64,000 nt of DNA from Montifringilla adamsi. Its lineage: Eukaryota; Chordata; Aves; Passeriformes; Passeridae. The notes beneath the pieces were generated by a model. That model saw only the letters and a list, made by a program, of their open reading frames with translations. It did no database searches and was not told the DNA's origin. The stretch spans positions 1,116,001 through 1,180,000 of the forward strand of contig JAGGNK010010225.1 in the NCBI GenBank assembly GCA_017590115.1, read 5' to 3'. Every line of letters begins with the position of its first letter. Within the stretch, counting starts at the first letter, position 1. Shown here piece after piece: positions 52,951 through 64,000 of this stretch. Made by a program: the position numbers and the translations under genes.

Positions 52951-53000
52951 CGTGTGACCGCGGTGACACCCGGCCCCGCGCGTGTGACCGGAGTGACACC
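52951..53000. repeat. 30-bp tandem duplication at island edge
   Basis: CGTGTGACCG(C/G)(G/A)GTGACACC is present at 52,951-52,970 and at 52,981-53,000, with related C/G-rich spacers, giving a period of 30. Each copy holds two GTGAC motifs in direct orientation. A binding-site duplication is possible but not shown. Confidence 0.85.
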
Positions 53001-55522
53001 GGTCCCTCCGCCGCTCCCCCGCCGCTGCTGCCCGCGCCGGCTCCGCCGCGGATGTTCTGTTGCCGGGAAGGGGGGAAAAAAAATAAACAAGCGAGGCGAG
53101 AGCCCCGCGGTCCGGCCGCGGGTGCGCTTTAGGGGAATGACGGTGCATCTTGCCCCTCGGAAGTGGTGCGTAGCCAACAGGTTTGCCTTCGTCTCCTTGT
53201 GCCCAGGGCTGGAGCGTGCCCCTCCTGACAGAGGCTGGAAGTATCCCTCGTTCTTTGTCAGTAGGTGCCGTGCTGCTGTCAGCACACTTACTACGTTGAA
53301 TTCACTGCCTAGAGATTAGTATAGAAATTGGTAGAAATACTAGCAAGGTCCTGCATAGAGGTCTTTGTGCTTATTGTCAGGTGAGTTTTGGCACCCAGGT
53401 GCTTACATTAGTGGAAGATGGCCAGGGGATGGTTGATGTCAAAAGTGACCTATTTTCAGATTGGCTATTTTTATTGGTAGGAGATGCTAGTATACCTGTG
53501 AAGGAGAAACCTTTATGTGGGATACATGCTTTGGCTTTTTCCTTATTCATAGATAGTTTTGTATTTCCAAGAGCTTGTTATGAGTAGACGAGAGCAAAGC
53601 AGTGGTTCTTTGGTGGTACCATTACAGTTACTGGAGCAGCTGAAGCGTATTGTATGATTTTCAGCCATCTAGCATGAATGAAGTGCATGCAAATATGCTT
53701 ACGCCTGCCCTCTGTAGTGCAGTCTCTACTTAGTCATATCTGCTGCTTTTTTGGAGTTGTTTAGTGTGGATATATTTGGATCTTGAGGCTCTGGGGAAGG
53801 ACCAGTTTAACGAATCTCTGCAAAGTGAAATCCGTATAGAAGTGTTTACTAGCAAATGTTTATTGTGTTATAGTTAAGCATTTCTTTCAAGGCATGCACC
53901 ATTAGGAACTGGGGTAAGGAATCCTAGAACTTTTTTGGCAGATACATAACAGAAAGTGGGAAATTGGCTCGTGGTTGTTTTTTACTATTGCTGATCCTTC
54001 GAAGGAATCTGAAACAAATAAGAACTAACAATCACTGCCAAACAATGCAACCAAATTTTACCTTGTGAAACATGTCAAAATGTTTACTTAGACTAATGTT
54101 TGCCCCTTTGACTTCTAGTGCATACAACATCCAGATTAGAGGACTTAATAATAAAAACTAAGGAGGAGAATGTCCGGTCTTGTCTCTTAATTTTCCAGAA
54201 TATCCTAAATGACCAGAAAAGTGATAGAATGATGACATGGTTTTTTCAAGTGATTGGAAAGAGAAGCTAACCTGACTGCTGGAGCTTTGCCTGGTAGGCA
54301 AGGTGGCATCTAAGGCAGCACATTCATCTGGCTCTTTTAAGAGGATCTTTATGATCCACACCTGAAGCTTTCATGAAAAACAGGGAAAAGGGAGAATTGC
54401 ATCTTCAGTGTACTTACTGTGTTATGGTTTTGTTTTAGTTTTACACAACTGAGAAGCAAGGAAGTACAGTTTGAGTGCTGGACACCCTACAGGTTACTGC
54501 TGTTCCTTGAATCATTCTGCTATGAGAACTGATACTGGCATGTAGTGTGGGTGGTTGCACTGTAATAAATACTTTGCTTTCTGATTATTTTAAAGAAATA
54601 GCATGTTAAGGGTGTGCATGCTAATATGCAACTGCAGATACTCTTTTACTTGCAGTAGTAATCTTGTGCACCAACCAGGTCTAACTGCCTTTGAATCATA
54701 CTTGAATAATTCTTTTGCAGTCTACACCTTCAGTGTATCATTGTCCCTTTTATCCCACTGGCAACTGTAATGCCAAAGTAGCACCTTTGTCTTGCTTGGC
54801 TTGCCTTGCTTTCAAGGGCACAGTATCCTGGTGCAGCTACGTTTTTTCCTCACAATGTGTCTCTTGTGAAATAATGCACTTCCTTTTTTGGATTCTCAAA
54901 ATTTCACTGAAGTGCTGTAGCTGTAAAACTTACTGGTGAACTTCTGTCCATTCCTACTTAATAGTGTTGATGATTGTGTCTTAAAATAAGACTTCCAATG
55001 AAACATGGCTCAGATCAGGGATATAGAGCTGAGCTGCAGTTTATGATGAATATAGTAATATTAAATTGTATAAGCTCTTAACTTCAGTAGCCTCTGAGGT
55101 TCTGCCCATCTTCTGTGTCACATTATTTTCAAGCACTTAACTGAAATGCTACAGCTGCTCTAATAATGTAAAGTACCTGTTGTTTTAATACACATAACAG
55201 TATTATGTAAGAGCTTAAGAGGATTTGAAAAAAAAAATGTATATTCCCTTACAATTCTAGGATAACTCACCCTGGCAGAGTTCTAGTACACATAAGTTGA
55301 TTGAGTCACCAATGTTAAGAACTTAATGAGAAATAATTATACTTGCAAAGTGTAAAACAGAGCATGTTCACTTTCTGAAAAGCTGAATCCCTCTGTTACA
55401 GTGATCTTCTACAACAGTGCTAGGACACAAATGTTACACTGTATTTGACTGTTTTCTTTCTTTATATTTCATTGTGGTTTTTTTTTCTTTTTTTTTTTTT
55501 GCAGCAGAAAGTTGCAGAAGAA

Positions 55523-55553
55523 CTAGTTACTGACTACTGTCTAGTTACTGACT
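55523..55553. repeat. 18-bp duplication after an acceptor-like site
   Basis: CTAGTTACTGACT occurs at 55,523-55,535 and 55,541-55,553, an 18-bp period. It is preceded at 55,478-55,504 by a long T-rich tract and GCAG, a strong acceptor context. The downstream frame QKVAEELVTDYC... is open for 21 codons and then stops, and no donor lies before the stop. It is more likely a decoy acceptor or a terminal non-coding exon than a coding exon. Confidence 0.5.
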
Positions 55554-56059
55554 GGACTTTACTTGAGAGATGATAGCCTAGGCTTTATTATAATCTTAGT
55601 TCATGTTAAAGTGTGGCAAATTTCAGGTGTTTGGCCGTTCCTGACTAATTTAGGATGCTACAATGAGAATGACTCCAACCAACAGTTACTCAGTTAATCT
55701 ATTTATCAAGATTTAAGCAGTTTGTATCCTAGATGGAAAACACCAGTCTCATAGTGGCAACTTAAGTCAATTCAGTACTTGAATTTTATGTTACCAGACT
55801 TATTGCTAAACAAATGAAACTTGACCTTGAAGATATTAAGAAATTGAATAGCAATTATTATTGTTTGTAATAGGTACTAAGAGTATGCACGCATATTTGC
55901 ATCTGAACACTTGTGTTTGAGATGGTGTGTGATGCTTTCTCCTCCCTTGATATGGGAATAAAATCATGTTTGCAGTTCTGAATTTACACAACAAAGATGT
56001 AGGTGTTAAAACAGGGCTAACATTGAAGTGTTATGCCACACTGAAGTGTTCATAGATAA

Positions 56060-56266
56060 ATGGGAGAATGTTCAGAGCTCCTCTTAATGGTCTTAGCTGC
56101 ACTGCCTGGCATGACAAAATTATGTGGTAATATTAATAAACAGACATTTGAAAAGGGTGAAACAATTCTGAAAGTTCATGAACATGGAGTAGATGAAGCA
56201 GCTTCTCTAAAGGAATGTAGTTTGGTGGAGAAGTCTGAGTTATCTGCTTTCTGCAAAGTTTCTGCA
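56060..56266 (+). other. Possible alternative exon ending in a GTAAGT donor
   Basis: An open frame from ATG at 56,060 (MGECSELLLMVLAALPGM...) runs 69 codons and meets a perfect donor, TCTGCA followed by GTAAGT, at 56,267. A TAA sits directly before the ATG, so the frame could only be a first coding exon. The upstream AG (56,054-56,055) has no pyrimidine tract. The translation is Lys/Glu-rich and shows no domain I recognise. Chance is a real possibility for a frame of this size. Confidence 0.2.
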
Positions 56267-59200
56267 GTAAGTTTCCTAGATAGAAAGATTTAGCGTGCTG
56301 TTTAAAAGATGGTGATACCATAATGAATCACCTGATATGCAAAATATTTCTTCATCAGTTCATGTTCCTAGTTATTTTGGGGAAAGAAGAAGAAAAAAAA
56401 GAAAATATGATGGAATTTAGAATATTAAAAATCTTCAAAAATCTGCTTGGGTACTGTTTGTCAGGCTTGAAAAAGAATAATTTTGGGCTAGGGAGTCCAA
56501 CTACCATGAGTTATCTCTGTTGCTTATGCAGTTGTTGACTGAAGTACCAGATCTGGATTGGTTACATGTACAAATGTCTGTAACTAAGATATCCATGCTA
56601 ATTTTTTGTAGTTGAGGACAAATTTTTCTGTTAGTGGGAACTGCAAACCATGAGATTATCAGCTGAAATTAATTTTTTTATATATTATGACATCACAGGG
56701 TCTGAACGAAGTTTTATAATTGATTTACAGATACAGAAAGAAAGTACTAGCAGATATCACAAAACTTGGAGCAAGTACTTTTAAAAGATGTTATCACATA
56801 CTAGTATGCAGAAGATAATTTATGAGATGTAGCTATTCAGGAATATCTGGTATTCTTCTATGCAATAATACTTGAGGAGCAGCTTCAGGCCTTAAGTGCT
56901 GTATTGCAGAAGCCTCTGGTATGTAAACAGGGTAGTGTCTCTTACTTTTTTTCTTTAAAAATGAAAGGCCACATGCTGGCCTTTGAGAGAAGGCATAAGA
57001 GGAAAACAGATGCAACATGAGATTAATTGCTTTTGGAGCTGTGGCTAGTGTGAGGACTTTAAATGGTGAACAGCTACTGCTGAGTTCTGAAATCTGTAGG
57101 GCAACTTGTATTTGTCTTGTGTAATACCTCCTCTTAGAAATGGAAAGTACCTTGTGAACTTCAGCGAATTATCAGCAAGGTTGTGAAAGTGCTTTGGGCT
57201 TTTAACACATTTCACAATTGGAACCAGTGCCAGAAACTACCGGTGATGGGTTTGTCAGTGGCTCATAGTTCCATCAGTCCTAGTGCATCTGTCCTCTTAA
57301 TAGCTTTGGAGTGTATAATCATAATCTTGCTGTTACTGCTGCTGTCTTACTATTACCTTGGAGTCTGTACATCAGCATAGTCTCTATTTTTTCTCATTCA
57401 CCTGCTTGGAAGGAAAAAGGAAATAGTCATTCTTGACTTTTAAAGTGGAGGCCTTGAAGGACCAGTTCAGATCCAGCGGCTGCTTTAAGTTGTCTGTATG
57501 GAGGGTGATTCTCACACAGATACCAACTATCAGGTGGAGTTTCTACAACACAGTTCTCAAATTTTAGTTTGCTTTTTGCTAATGTTCTGAAGACCACTTA
57601 CCACAGCTTAACTGCGTGAAAGAGCAAAGCTTAAATTGTCTGTGCTTGATGTTACTGCACTAGTCTTCAAGAAAATAGATGGTAGACAGCAATCTGTAGG
57701 TCTAAAAGTTTGGGAATTCCTTATCTAATAAATAAATGTGTTCTTTAATTGATGATAACCAGAATCATGCATTGTATCTTTTACATTTTCTTTTTCTCAT
57801 GCATTGGATCTTCCTCATAGTGTTTTGCTCTTAGAAGTCAGGTCATGCAGGGTCTCAATTTTCTGTTACAAAATGCTGTTAGTAACCTTTTCTTCTGAAA
57901 TCTATAGTAGCGCTGCCCTTCCCATCCTCCAACAATTTGCTGGTCCAGGAGCAATGTTTTACCAAGTTTATTGACCTGCCAAATATTTCTGCTGCTGGCT
58001 GTTCACTGAATAATGGACCTTGGAGTTGAAGAATTCTTGTTGGCATTTTGCTTTTACTTCAATACTAAGAAGAGTTAAGGCTAGACATCAGTAGCTCTAA
58101 TGCCTGCAATACATTTTAAAATGACAAAACACATTGCATTAGCGATTTCCCAAATGTTTGGAATGACAAAACTTGTATCAGTAATTGGCACCTCTTGTAT
58201 CTTTTCAGAGCGAAATTCTACAGACTGTTTAAAACTAAGGAGTACAGTTAAGTTTTGCAGGTTAATTTTTCTTTTTATGTTTGTAACACAGCATTACTTG
58301 GTAACTCTTCATCATGATCTTCATCATCTTAGAGGTAGTCAGTGCTGAATAGTAGAGAGGTTTGCTGATATATCTTGACATTTCAGTAACACTGTATGGG
58401 GTGGATGTGGACACTGATGACTAACAGGAAAATGAAAGAAGTGCATGTACACCTTGAAAAAAATCTCCTGTAGTGTTTTATCGTGGAACTCACTGGAACA
58501 AGTGAGAATTTACAGGGTTTGTCATCAGTGAAACGGAAGATATGTGTCTGTGCTGTGGTGCAGTCATGTAAAGTGGAAAATAAAGCTTTAGAGGGCATTG
58601 CGTATATAAGGTCTGAGTTGTAACACAGCTGTCTCTGGGAATTGGTCTTCCTCTGCTCCCCAAAAATGCTGCATGTACAAAATGCGTGGCTGTAGGGCAA
58701 GTGTAGATTGCCATGATTCCTTTGAGTACCTTTGAATGGTAGTTGTGAAGGTCGTAGGAAGGTGGAGGAGGAAGGGCTCTGCTGGATCATGACACCTGTA
58801 TGCAAACAGAAGAATACACTTTCCTGGGATCCTGAATCCCATACTGAGTCTTGAATATTCAAGAAATACAATTTCAAACTTAAGAAGTTTGGAATATGCT
58901 GGAGGAGTTGCACAATGATAAGTTTTCTGGGTATGTGATATGTATTGAGCGTATGTGTATTTCACGTGTCACTCTTGCAATGCCTTTTATCTGCTTCTAG
59001 TGCATTGGTGCTCCCTTATACCAGAAGAAAGGTGATAAAAAGTCCTCTGGGGGAAAGCAGGTTGACACATAAGTGAAGGTGTAACAGTGCAAGTAGTGGG
59101 TAATATAGTAAAAATACAGGGTGTTTTTAAAGGTTCATAGATTACCTTGTAAAGATACCTTACATTAGGAAAGCAGATAAAAATTGGGAGGAAATATTGG

Positions 59201-61180
59201 AAAAAATGTGAAAAATTATATTTGCAGTTTATTTACTGAGTTAATATGTTCTTCAGTTTGCTCTCAGATTCCAATGATTTGGACAAATTATTTTCAGAGT
59301 GAGAAAAAATTGCGCCTGAATCTCCATATTCTGTGTATGTCAAATTTTGGATTTAGTGTTTCTAGGAACACAATCAACGTAAGTCTCATCAGTCACAATC
59401 AACATATCCTCGACATACAATTATGTAGTAAATAAATAATTGGTATATATGCTGTTGCTTAAGAGACAAAGGACAGCAAAAGGAGAAGCAGGGTAAAACT
59501 TTAATCTGTCTGGTGGATGTGTATAATGAGTGCATCCACTGAACTATTCATTCTAAACTCCTGTTACAGAAAATGAAAGCATGTGCTTTTACAAAATGAT
59601 TCATCTGATCTCTTTGGCTATCTGCTTTAGGGCGCAATTTGTTTTATCACAGACTCTTATCTGTGTTGACTGAATCTCCATTTATCGCGAAGGGAGACAG
59701 GAATGGTTTGCTGTCTGTGGACGGACAAGTCCCAGTGAAGATTACTTCAGCTTTTATGTCTGTTAGACTGATGATGCAGGGAAGTCTTTGCATTGATAGT
59801 TTTTCAACATTTTCTTTAAATGGGACCATGAAGCATCATTTTCTAAAGTAAGCTAATACACACATTAGGGTAAGATGAACTAGGCTAGTTTTACATGCAT
59901 TGTGTAACCTAATGACACTTTTTGAATAGGGTGAATTGTTTAAAGAAAAACTAATGTCTCTGAAACATGCTTCTTTTTCTAAACGGATCTATTCATCCAT
60001 CTCTTAAAGATGGTTGAATCACAATACTGTTGCTAAGCTTCTTAATAGGATGCATGTGATATTGCAGATCTCCATTAGGGGCTATTTGCAGTGTTTTGTG
60101 GGATAGGTATATGAGCTTCTGGGGAAAGAAGGATCTGTTCTGAATTTATTTACTGGTAAATGTCTGCATTGCATAAAATGAGTATTGGGGGCGTAGCTGA
60201 GTTCTGGTATGATTAGGGAAAAATGCATTTTTAGAACCATAATTAGGTGCATGGATTAAGTGCTGCTAATGGTTAGTTAATTCACCAGCTAGAAAAACCA
60301 AACAAATGCTGAAAAAATGAACTTATCAGGGGTTTAACATATTGTGAATGAAAAGACAGGTAAATATTTTCTGTGATAGAACTGTCTTTTAAATGCTTTA
60401 TTGCAGGTTGTCATTTGGCTTGCCGCTAACGTGTGACTGGTGGAAATTTTGTTTGTTGTCTGCTTTAGTCTGTAGTTTCTTCACTTGGGAAAATGTTCAA
60501 GAGATCACATGGATCACCAAAATGATACATCGTTAAAAGTAATCCTGTTTTGGAGGATCATGGCAAAACTAGAGGCTTGTGTGGTTTCATCTATAGTCAG
60601 CCCCAGAAGTTTTGCTGTTGTAACTAAGGAGACAACAGCAAAGGTCTCAAAGAGGCTCCAGCTTGAAATAGTGGATTTTTAAGTACTGTCAAAATTCTAC
60701 TTTCTTACTCTTAAGAGAAACTGAGAAAAAGAAACTGCTCTGAAATATATTGGTATGGCAACTGCACTCCTTTAGATAGCATATTTAAATTGTAACCAAG
60801 GCTTGTATCTACATACACTATGAAATTTTTTGCATCCACTTCCTACTACTGAACTACTAAACTTCTGTATTTTCGAGCCATGTGTTGCATCTGAGATCTC
60901 TGTATTTAGTGGTGGGAGCTTCATCTATGCAGATTTATTTTAAAACCACAGAGTTAAGGGTTAGTTGGTCTGTTATTGTGGAGACTTTAAGTTAAACTGT
61001 TAATGAATTTGCATTAATTTAGTTACAGCTAACAGGTCTGCAACATTAGTAAACCTAGTTTATCTTCCATTTCTGTAAGCTCTTATCCTATTGATTGCTC
61101 TCTGATATATTTCTCCATTGCTTAAACATAACTGGTTTTTGCTGGAATTCTGTTGACAGGTTGATTTTTATGTGTATTCT

Positions 61181-61222
61181 GTGATTTAACGTTAAATCAC
61201 TTGTTGAACTTGTACAAGTTCA
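61181..61222. repeat. Two adjacent perfect palindromes (20 bp and 18 bp)
   Basis: GTGATTTAACGTTAAATCAC (61,181-61,200) equals its own reverse complement over all 20 bases. Four bases later TGAACTTGTACAAGTTCA (61,205-61,222) does the same over 18 bases. Each has no loop. They could be dimer-binding sites, short cruciform-prone elements, or coincidence. Confidence 0.95.
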
Positions 61223-61649
61223 TGATGGTTGAGAATGTGCCAAGTGAACAAAGTAATGAGCATAAATCTTTCCTTACTGCTGAGTGTTGCAGTTAAATTC
61301 AGACAAGCTGTCTTTGTGTGCTCCAGTTTTCCTTTAATTTCTTTAATCTAGAAGCAGTTAGGAGTCAGATTAGGATGCTGTGGAGATAGCAGTACTATAA
61401 AGCATGTTTGTGTGGAGGGTTTTGTTATTGTTGTTGGGTTTTTAGGAGTGAGACTCTGGGGTTGCCATATGGGGCACAGCTGATTAATATATCCCCTCCT
61501 GCTTCATACAGGCTAAGATTAGGTGGTTTATGTGTGTACATGGACTGTTTTTCATTAGTCTTCATTTTGGGGTTAGGTCGGTATGGTGGAACATTATACA
61601 ACTCTAAAGTATTGCTTGAAAACATTGTTAGTGTGCAGTAGTAGTGAAA

Positions 61650-62115
61650 GGACCCTCAAACTGGCCCAAGAAGGTAGAATAGAACAAACCAGAAAATGCG
61701 TAGAGAAGGGTGAGAGAAATGCTAAAGCCTGTGGAATAACCTCTGCAAAAGGATTTATAGACTAGGATTAGAAAAAATTGTGCTGAAGCTAGGAAGGGAA
61801 GAAACTAATTCTGTGAGTTGCTTGAGGCAAGGTAAATGGAGTATGATAGTTCTTGTTTTGGAACAGACGGTGAATGAGAAGATGCACAAATTATCAAGAG
61901 ATTAAAAACAAACAAGAGGAAGTGGTTCTTCTCACAGCACATAGTTAAGTTATTCAGCTCTGCTGCAGTATGTTGTTGATGCTAAAAATTCACAAGCTTT
62001 AGTAAAGCACCTGCCCAGTTTCACAGGGAGGGGTGGCGTAGAATCCATCAAGTGCTATTAAACACAAACCCACTGCTCTCAGATGTAAAGAAGTTTTTGA
62101 ATCTCTGAAAGATAA
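61650..62115 (+). mobile_element. Ancient CR1/L3-like LINE 3' region
   Basis: Several segments follow, in order, the 3' region of old amniote CR1/L3-type LINEs. AAAACAAACAAGAGGAAGTGG.TCTTCTCACA stands where that family reads AAACAAACATAAGGAAGTA.TTTTTCACACA. Next come GTTAAGTTATTCAGCTCTGCTGCAGTATGTTGTTGATGC (family: GTTAACTTGTGGAACTC.TTGCCAGAGGATGTTGTGAAGGC) and CCATCAAGTGCTATTAAAC (family: CCATCAATGGCTATTAGCC). The copy is heavily mutated and has lost its coding frame. The borders are approximate and the subfamily is not assigned. Confidence 0.72.
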
Positions 62116-62598
62116 GGAGAGTTTTATTGTTTATTGTTGTATTTGCCATTGTATTATGTTGTTCCCTATGCATTCTGTAATAGTTCCTACCAGGTAGGAG
62201 AGTGGGCATTTAGTTTAATGTAGCATGCTTTAATTCAGTTTTGTGCTTTTTTGAATAAGGAAGGGATGGTGTTACATGGGAATGGTAGGGGAAGCTCTGT
62301 AAGATGAACAGTTTGTGAAGTGTTTGGGGAGCAGATATGCCAGCCATCTTGTAGTGGAGTGGTTTTTGATGGAGCATGTGAAGCGTAGTGCTTAGTAGCA
62401 GAATAAAAGGGTGCGTACAGCCACACAAAACCCAGTGAAGTTTGTTGAAGCTTGATGACTATCTTTAAAGAAACACAAAACCCCAAACCTCAATGTTTAT
62501 ATTGTTTATTATTGTATTAATGCTTGTTGTACTTAACCCTGTTCCTTGTCTAGGTTATGAAGTTTTAGAAGTTAATTGATTTCATTCAAATTTTACAG

Positions 62599-62696
62599 GC
62601 GTGGAGGTCTCAAACTGAATTCTATGGGTTTTGTGGAAGCAGACAGCTGGATAGTGAAGAGGTTGTACCATGGCTCCAGCTGAGAGAAGCAGTAAG
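62599..62696 (+). CDS. Exon 2 of unnamed gene
   Basis: An acceptor TTTTACAG precedes a 98-base exon that ends GCAGTAAG before a GTGAGC donor. Only one frame is open throughout: 32 codons beginning AWRSQTEFYGFCGSRQ and ending LQLREAV, with two bases left over. That frame is exactly the one handed over by exon 1 (phase 0), and the two leftover bases join exon 3 to make an Arg codon. The translation is balanced, with aromatic residues Trp13, Phe19, Tyr20, Phe22 and Trp36 and an amphipathic second half, resembling the start of a helical domain. I do not recognise the family. An internal ATG in an excellent context (ACCATGG, near 62,669) opens another frame, MAPAERSSK, that meets a stop four codons into exon 3, so I reject it as the main start. 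Confidence 0.6.
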
Positions 62697-62961
62697 GTGA
62701 GCTTGTTAAACATCACAGAATCCTCATAGGACCCCCAACCTTGTAATTGAATTCATATGAAACCAGGTTCATTAGTTTCACTGTCTGTGAAACAACTTGT
62801 TTAACAGGGAGTGTTTTTAATGTAATGCTTACATTTCAACTTGAGAATAACTAATGTAAGGGGCTGTTTGGTTGCCAGCTTCCTTTTCAAAGTTTTTCTT
62901 TTTGAAGTTCAGTTTTGAAACTGAAAATATATTCTAAAGAGCTGTTTTTTCTGTATTTTAG
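62697..62961 (+). other. Inferred second intron
   Basis: This 265-base interval lies between the GTGAGC donor of exon 2 and the CTGTATTTTAG acceptor of exon 3. It contains no feature beyond a short CR1-end-like string (CACAGAATCCTCATAGGACCC at about 62,714) that is too short to call. Confidence 0.5.
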
Positions 62962-63025
62962 AGTTGGCAATGAGCCATCTAATTTTCATATTTCTAACTA
63001 CTTTGTACTCAAAGTTGGAGAAATG
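62962..63025 (+). CDS. Exon 3 of unnamed gene
   Basis: A T-rich tract ending CTGTATTTTAG leads into a 64-base exon ending GAGAAATG before a GTTAGT donor. One base completes the split Arg codon from exon 2, then 21 codons read VGNEPSNFHISNYFVLKVGE followed by Met, with phase 0 at the exit. The other two frames hit stops. Together the three exons give 65 residues with no internal stop and consistent phases, which is the main support for the gene. The next exon must lie beyond the window, because the nearest strong acceptor (63,299) would give an immediate TGA in this phase. The family is unrecognised. Confidence 0.58.
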
Positions 63026-64000
63026 GTTAGTTTTTTGATAGCTACAGTTTTTGTTTAAACTTCAATCTAAGTTAACGTAGGAAAAAGTTCTGGGAGGTTT
63101 TGTATGTGGCAAAAAAAAAAAGACAATGGGACATAAGACCTTCAAAACCAGTTTTGAATATGAATATTTTATAAGTTGGGTCTTGTTTGTTTAAATGCCA
63201 AATACCTGGTAAGCAGGAATTCACTATACAAAAGCTGAACTCTTGAGTCTTCTCTGCTTCTTTCCCACTCTTCTTCCCCTTCTCCTCACTTATTCCCAGG
63301 CCTGATGAACGTATGCAACCTACCTCCAAACTTTTTATCACCAGTTTGCATAACTTCAGTCAAAATATTTAACAAAAAATTTTATTTACCACTGAGTACA
63401 TCCAACCCAAATGTTTCATTTCAGCCTTCAAAGCTTTGTTCACTTGCTGTAATTACAGTATTGATTGATAATGCTCAAGCTAATTAGAGTAACAAAATTA
63501 AGTATTGTATGTCACTGAGCTTTACTAAACAGAAAGCTGTTAAAAAGGAGGAGGTAAAAGTCCCAAGTCATGCCATCAGAACTTTGTATTAGAGCTATTT
63601 CATGCACAATACAAAGGGATGTGCCAAAAAAAGGTGTGTTAAGTATGTTCCTCTTGATGATATTCTGTGCTGCCCAGCTGTTTTATAGTGTATGTGGAAA
63701 AGTTACAGATTTCAGTTTTACCAATTTTAACAGTCTTTATAACACCAATTTCTTCAAGTTCTGCTTGAAAGGTTTCTGACTCAAGGCAATGAAGGCCACT
63801 GAATTTGTGACAAATTTTCATTATTGCAGAGTTGAAACTCACTTTCTTCAAGCGTACTGATAATGTGATGTCAGAAATCTGCAAGTTAGCACAGCCTGCC
63901 TTATTAACTCCTTTGGAAAAATTTCTGAAGATTATTTCATAAATAATCTGTAGTAATGTGCTAACATAACTTGGGGTAATTACAGGATAATAAATTTGCT
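63026..64000 (+). other. Inferred start of third intron
   Basis: AT-rich sequence follows the exon 3 donor to the window edge. A long pyrimidine tract ends in CCCAG at 63,299 and is followed by a 60-codon frame, but it enters out of phase with exon 3 and has no donor. It could belong to an alternative transcript. Nothing else is recognisable. Confidence 0.45.

Larger units (their letters stand above)
51900..53130 (+). promoter_or_regulatory. CpG island promoter
   Basis: This is the only strongly CpG-dense region of the window. G+C is very high, with frequent CGCG, GCCGCC and GGGCGG blocks between flanks that are AT-rich and CpG-poor. It spans the proposed first exon of the plus-strand gene and the first 500 bases of its intron. 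The scarcity of stop codons makes several long frames open at once, up to 402 codons on the minus strand, and these are by-products of base composition. Whether the island also fires toward the left is not shown by any exon I can find there. Confidence 0.88.
52608..62598 (+). other. Inferred first intron of unnamed gene
   Basis: About 10 kb separates the exon 1 donor from the exon 2 acceptor. Past the CpG island the sequence becomes AT-rich with no recognisable protein domains. It holds an ancient LINE, a palindrome pair, an 18-bp duplication and two possible cryptic exons, each listed separately. A 176-codon minus-strand frame at 58,383-58,913 shows no domain or splice context and is treated as chance. 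The intron call depends on the three-exon gene model. Confidence 0.5.

Noticed and set aside
52077..53285. 402-codon open frame on the minus strand across the CpG island
   Set aside because: It crosses the N gap and the 36-bp minisatellite, its composition is Pro/Arg/Gly/Ala-rich as expected from GC-rich DNA, and long frames are open on both strands at the same place.
58383..58913. 176-codon minus-strand open frame in the intron
   Set aside because: Ser/Thr/Phe/Cys-rich with no recognisable domain and no splice sites. It is probably chance in AT-rich DNA.
62669..62696. ATG in perfect context in exon 2 (MAPAERSSK)
   Set aside because: Joined to exon 3 it reaches a stop after three more codons, whereas the frame continuing from exon 1 stays open.
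62713..62735. Short CR1-end-like string in intron 2
   Set aside because: Only about 20 bases resemble the CR1 terminus, which is too little to separate from chance.
63250..63487. Strong pyrimidine tract and acceptor at 63,299 with a 60-codon frame
   Set aside because: In the phase leaving exon 3 the second codon is TGA. The open frame lies in another phase and has no donor.
1..64000. CRISPR arrays, operons, riboswitches, tRNA or rRNA genes
   Set aside because: None seen. The sequence is vertebrate nuclear DNA and no cloverleaf or regularly spaced repeat was recognised by eye.

Overview
The window looks like bird nuclear DNA. Several interspersed repeats are CR1 retrotransposons. Two of them end in, or begin with, the short ATTCTATG-type direct repeats of the CR1 3' end, and a third encodes a decayed reverse transcriptase with the motif AFDTV. 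There is one large CpG island, repeats are otherwise sparse, and coding density is very low. I cannot resolve the bird clade from the sequence alone.

Layout. Positions 1 to about 51,700 hold no gene I can support. This stretch carries microsatellites, three CR1 copies (33.4 kb minus, 36.4 kb plus, 47.5-48.8 kb minus), two long T-runs that may mark poly(A) tails of minus-strand retrocopies (3.8 kb and 45.0 kb), a small CpG-rich patch at 20.3-20.7 kb, and one protein-like open frame with weak exon support on the minus strand at 9.1-9.35 kb. Just before the island there is an 18-bp triplicate (51.38-51.43 kb) and a fourth CR1 3' end (51.73-51.87 kb).

A CpG island at about 51.9-53.1 kb contains a 4-base N gap, a reverse CCAAT box with a YY1-like core, GC boxes, and a 36-bp minisatellite of six units. 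It is best read as the promoter and first exon of a plus-strand gene that runs off the right edge. My model is exon 1 with start ATG at 52,575 and donor at 52,608, a first intron of about 10 kb, exon 2 at 62,599-62,696 and exon 3 at 62,962-63,025. The three pieces join in one open frame of 65 codons (phases 0, 2, 0). I do not recognise the protein family. A competing upstream ATG (52,424) with a stronger-looking donor (52,479) would give a short non-productive frame on the same exon 2.

The first intron holds an ancient CR1/L3-like LINE remnant (61.65-62.1 kb), a pair of adjacent perfect palindromes (61,181-61,222) and two possible cryptic or alternative exons (55.5 kb and 56.06-56.27 kb). I found no clear evidence of a wholly new biological system. 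The items most worth checking are the unnamed gene, the in-island minisatellite, the palindrome pair, the 9.1-kb open frame and the possible poly(A) retrocopies.
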